Source of the DNA: Pseudomonadales bacterium
Lineage (GTDB): Bacteria > Pseudomonadota > Gammaproteobacteria > Pseudomonadales > Pseudohongiellaceae
Assembly: GCA_022360535.1 (NCBI GenBank)
Contig: JAKSCP010000275.1
Coordinates: 1 to 7,463 of the forward strand
Length of the DNA stretch: 7,463 nucleotides
Direction of reading: 5' to 3'
The notes under the pieces were generated by a model. That model worked only from the letters and a program-made list of their open reading frames with translations, was not told the DNA's origin and ran no database searches. This document shows, one piece after another, positions 5,812-7,463 of the stretch (positions are counted from its first letter, which is position 1; every line of letters begins with the position of its first letter). A program made the position numbers and the translations under genes.

Positions 5812-7009
5812 GTTCGAGAATCAATACCAAACCCTCGACTCCAATAGTGAGTTGAAGGTCCGATTCAAGACATTGCTGGGTGGGCTTTTTATGTTCGCCC
5901 TGGTAGTTGGCTTGTTCAAATTCATTGGCAGCAACATTTCGATGAATGCGCGAGTGTTAGAAATGATGGAATACGTGCCGACATTGGCTGCAGAAAATCC
6001 GCAAAGTAAGAAAGTGATGGTGTTCGGTACGTCGATGGTGCAGGCAGGTTTCGAGCCAGATCAGTTTGATGCCTACTTTGAATCAAGAGGACAGGATGTT
6101 GTTTCGTACAACTATGGAGTAGGTAATCTCAACCCTGAGTTTCAGCAGTACGTCACGGCCCATATTCGCCGTGAACTGGAAGCCTCCGGCGAAATGCTCG
6201 ATCTGGCCTTGCTGGAATTCAATCCCTTTCAAACCACCAAAGCACGGGATGTACTCGGCGCCATCACCCGCGATCAAAATGAGGCAGTGCTATTGCCGCT
6301 GGATCAACTTTGGGAGATTACCCTGGAGGACCCTGATCGCGGCTTCAGGCTTCTGAACATTCGCTACTTCCGGGAGGGCATTTCCGCAGAGCTGCTTTCA
6401 TCCATCTTTACACTCAATGGACCTATTGATTTCGATGACCCCGAAGCTGAATTCGAAGCAGCTCGCGAACACCGCAACGAAATGCGAAATGCTTTTCGCG
6501 ACACGCTGCCAGAAGGCAGCAACCCCTTCGCGGGCAATTGGAGTATTGAGAGACGGGGCGGCCGTCTCGACAAATCGCAGCTCTCCGAGGAAAGTCTCGA
6601 CGCGCTCTATGACTACGCCGAAAGCTTTTTGCATCCAGCCTTGATGGAACCTGATCTGCAACGGCGCATCAACCAGGGAGACATACTAGGTTTGGATTTC
6701 GAAGAAAGATTAGTGCAAGCGTTTATCAATATGGTGAACGATCTCAATGCAGTATCCGAGCACATGGAAGTGTTGCTGCTGCCACGCAACACCGATTGGG
6801 TTGTCTACACACCGGAAGTGCAGGCAAAGCTGGATGCCTTGATGGAGCGAGTAACACAGGAAACTGGTGTTCCAGTTCGAGATATGCAGGACCATTCGCA
6901 AATTACTCCAGAGATGTTTGTGGATACTACTCACCTTTCTTTCGCTTTAGGTATTGATACCTACACAAGAGTTCTCGCCGAGACTTACTCGGACATACTT
7001 GGTGAGTGA
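5786..7009 (+). CDS. Membrane-anchored SGNH-hydrolase-like protein, likely acyltransferase partner of the MBOAT
   Basis: This 407-residue protein has a polar N-terminus, one membrane segment at about residues 29-47 and a long soluble part expected in the periplasm. The soluble part has SGNH/GDSL-like signatures. Block I is VMVFGTSMVQAGF, with Ser83 as likely nucleophile. YNYGVGN (108-114) supplies the block II glycine, and LLEFNPFQ (142-149) with Asn146 could be block III. DTTH near the end places Asp380 and His383 in the usual DxxH spacing. In AlgI/AlgJ, PatA/PatB and DltB/DltD, such a partner transfers the acyl group delivered by the MBOAT protein onto its acceptor. Here the 26-base overlap with the MBOAT gene and the downstream position support that role. 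A charged, helix-prone insertion of about 230 residues separates the Asn block from the DxxH block. I recognise no closer family, so the specific acceptor is open. Its stop lies 12 bases from the converging gamma-glutamyltransferase stop. Confidence 0.72.
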   Translation: MPSSISSSEFENQYQTLDSNSELKVRFKTLLGGLFMFALVVGLFKFIGSNISMNARVLEMMEYVPTLAAENPQSKKVMVFGTSMVQAGFEPDQFDAYFESRGQDVVSYNYGVGNLNPEFQQYVTAHIRRELEASGEMLDLALLEFNPFQTTKARDVLGAITRDQNEAVLLPLDQLWEITLEDPDRGFRLLNIRYFREGISAELLSSIFTLNGPIDFDDPEAEFEAAREHRNEMRNAFRDTLPEGSNPFAGNWSIERRGGRLDKSQLSEESLDALYDYAESFLHPALMEPDLQRRINQGDILGLDFEERLVQAFINMVNDLNAVSEHMEVLLLPRNTDWVVYTPEVQAKLDALMERVTQETGVPVRDMQDHSQITPEMFVDTTHLSFALGIDTYTRVLAETYSDILGE

Positions 7010-7030
7010 GCCTTACAAAATTTAGTAGGC
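7010..7030. terminator. Small hairpin between convergent genes, possible bidirectional terminator
   Basis: GCCTTAC (7010-7016) and GTAGGC (7025-7030) can form a six-pair stem with one bulged T and an A/T-rich eight-base loop. It covers the 12-base gap between the two stops and the last codons of the minus-strand gene. The stem is short, so termination here is only a possibility. Confidence 0.2.
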
Positions 7031-7463
7031 CATGGAATAGGCTTCACGCCTTGGATCGGCCGCAGCCGTAAGCACACCGGTGTCGGGATTGTGATGGATC
7101 ATCTGTGCCCCGCCGAAGGTCGCCGTCCATCCCTGGATCAAATCGATGGCATGTCCGCGATTTTCTAGTCCAACTAGCGCATCCTCTGCAACGCGATCTT
7201 CGATAGCGAGATTCACTCCACCTAAAGACCGAAAGCGTGGTGCTTCGATAGCTTGTTGTGGCGTCATGCCAAAGATCAGCATGTTATGAGTGATTTGCAG
7301 GATCGTCTGAGTCTGGCTGTCCCCTCCAGGTGTTCCCAAAGTAAACGCGAACTCGCCATCTGGATACAGGGCCATTACCGGAGACAGGGTATGGTAGGGT
7401 CGCTTGCCTGGAGCAATCTGGTTTGGATGCCCGGTCTCGAGAGTGAACAGCGCACCGCGATTA
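7022..7463 (-). CDS. Gamma-glutamyltransferase family protein, C-terminal part (small subunit, partial)
   Basis: The frame is open from the right edge of the window to the TAA at 7024-7022, giving about 146 residues; the start lies outside. Gamma-glutamyltransferases are made as exported precursors that self-cleave into two subunits. They hydrolyse or transfer the gamma-glutamyl group of glutathione and related compounds, usually in the periplasm. The piece begins NRGALFTLETGHPNQIAPGKRP-like, leading to YHTLSPVM, a typical small-subunit stretch. GTPGGDSQTQT follows and carries the paired glycines expected in the oxyanion hole. EAPRFRS and the end, ADPRREAYSMAY, match the family C-terminus (compare ASDPR...AGY in the Escherichia coli enzyme). 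An internal ATG at 7375-7373 is only a Met within the domain, not a start. The autocatalytic Thr and large subunit lie outside the window, so activity cannot be judged. It converges on the SGNH gene and belongs to a separate transcript. Confidence 0.88.
   Translation of the reverse strand, partial: NRGALFTLETGHPNQIAPGKRPYHTLSPVMALYPDGEFAFTLGTPGGDSQTQTILQITHNMLIFGMTPQQAIEAPRFRSLGGVNLAIEDRVAEDALVGLENRGHAIDLIQGWTATFGGAQMIHHNPDTGVLTAAADPRREAYSMAY

Noticed and set aside
7022..7375. A short complete 117-residue gene starting at the ATG at 7375
   Set aside because: The frame continues upstream to the window edge with clear gamma-glutamyltransferase sequence (GALFTLETGHPN, then KRPYHTLSPVM), so that Met is internal.
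1..7463. CRISPR array, insertion sequence, phage island, tRNA or rRNA gene
   Set aside because: I looked for regularly spaced repeats, terminal inverted repeats with transposase frames, and cloverleaf or rRNA motifs, and found none. The genes present are ordinary chromosomal families.

Overview
The window looks like ordinary chromosome from a Gram-negative bacterium, most likely a marine-type gammaproteobacterium. That guess rests on the outer-membrane-style lipoprotein signal, several Sec-exported enzymes, mid-range base composition and the mix of protein families. I see no rRNA, tRNA, CRISPR array, insertion sequence, phage gene or attachment site.

Layout. (1) Positions 1-118, minus strand: the first 39 codons of an unidentified secreted protein. 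It diverges from (2) an M13 (neprilysin/PepO-type) zinc metallopeptidase lipoprotein at 303-2425, plus strand. The peptidase is split by an apparent one-base deletion near 1871-1873, just before its HExxH zinc motif. (3) A perfect 13-bp hairpin at 2435-2466 separates it from (4) a secreted N-acyl-D-amino-acid deacylase-type amidohydrolase at 2491-4089. (5) A 318-base gap at 4090-4407 holds one or two terminator-like hairpins, several inverted repeats and a good sigma70-type promoter with an A/T-rich UP-like element. (6) That promoter drives an MBOAT O-acyltransferase at 4408-5811, which overlaps by 26 bases (7) a membrane-anchored SGNH-hydrolase-like protein at 5786-7009. (8) Converging from the right, minus strand, is the C-terminal part of a gamma-glutamyltransferase at 7022-7463, cut by the window edge.

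Two themes emerge. The M13 peptidase, D-aminoacylase and gamma-glutamyltransferase all act on peptides, N-acyl amino acids or glutathione-like compounds outside the cytoplasm, which suggests scavenging of peptides or peptidoglycan-like material. The MBOAT plus SGNH pair has the architecture of AlgI/AlgJ, PatA/PatB, WssH/WssI and DltB/DltD. In those systems an acyl group is moved across the inner membrane and placed on an extracytoplasmic acceptor. No glycan synthesis, polymer export or acyl-carrier gene is present here, so the acceptor cannot be deduced.

Nothing here amounts to a clearly new system. The items most worth checking are the stand-alone MBOAT/SGNH pair with its unusually large SGNH partner, its structured promoter/leader region, the Cys-to-Asp change at the metal site of the D-aminoacylase homologue, and the peptidase frameshift.
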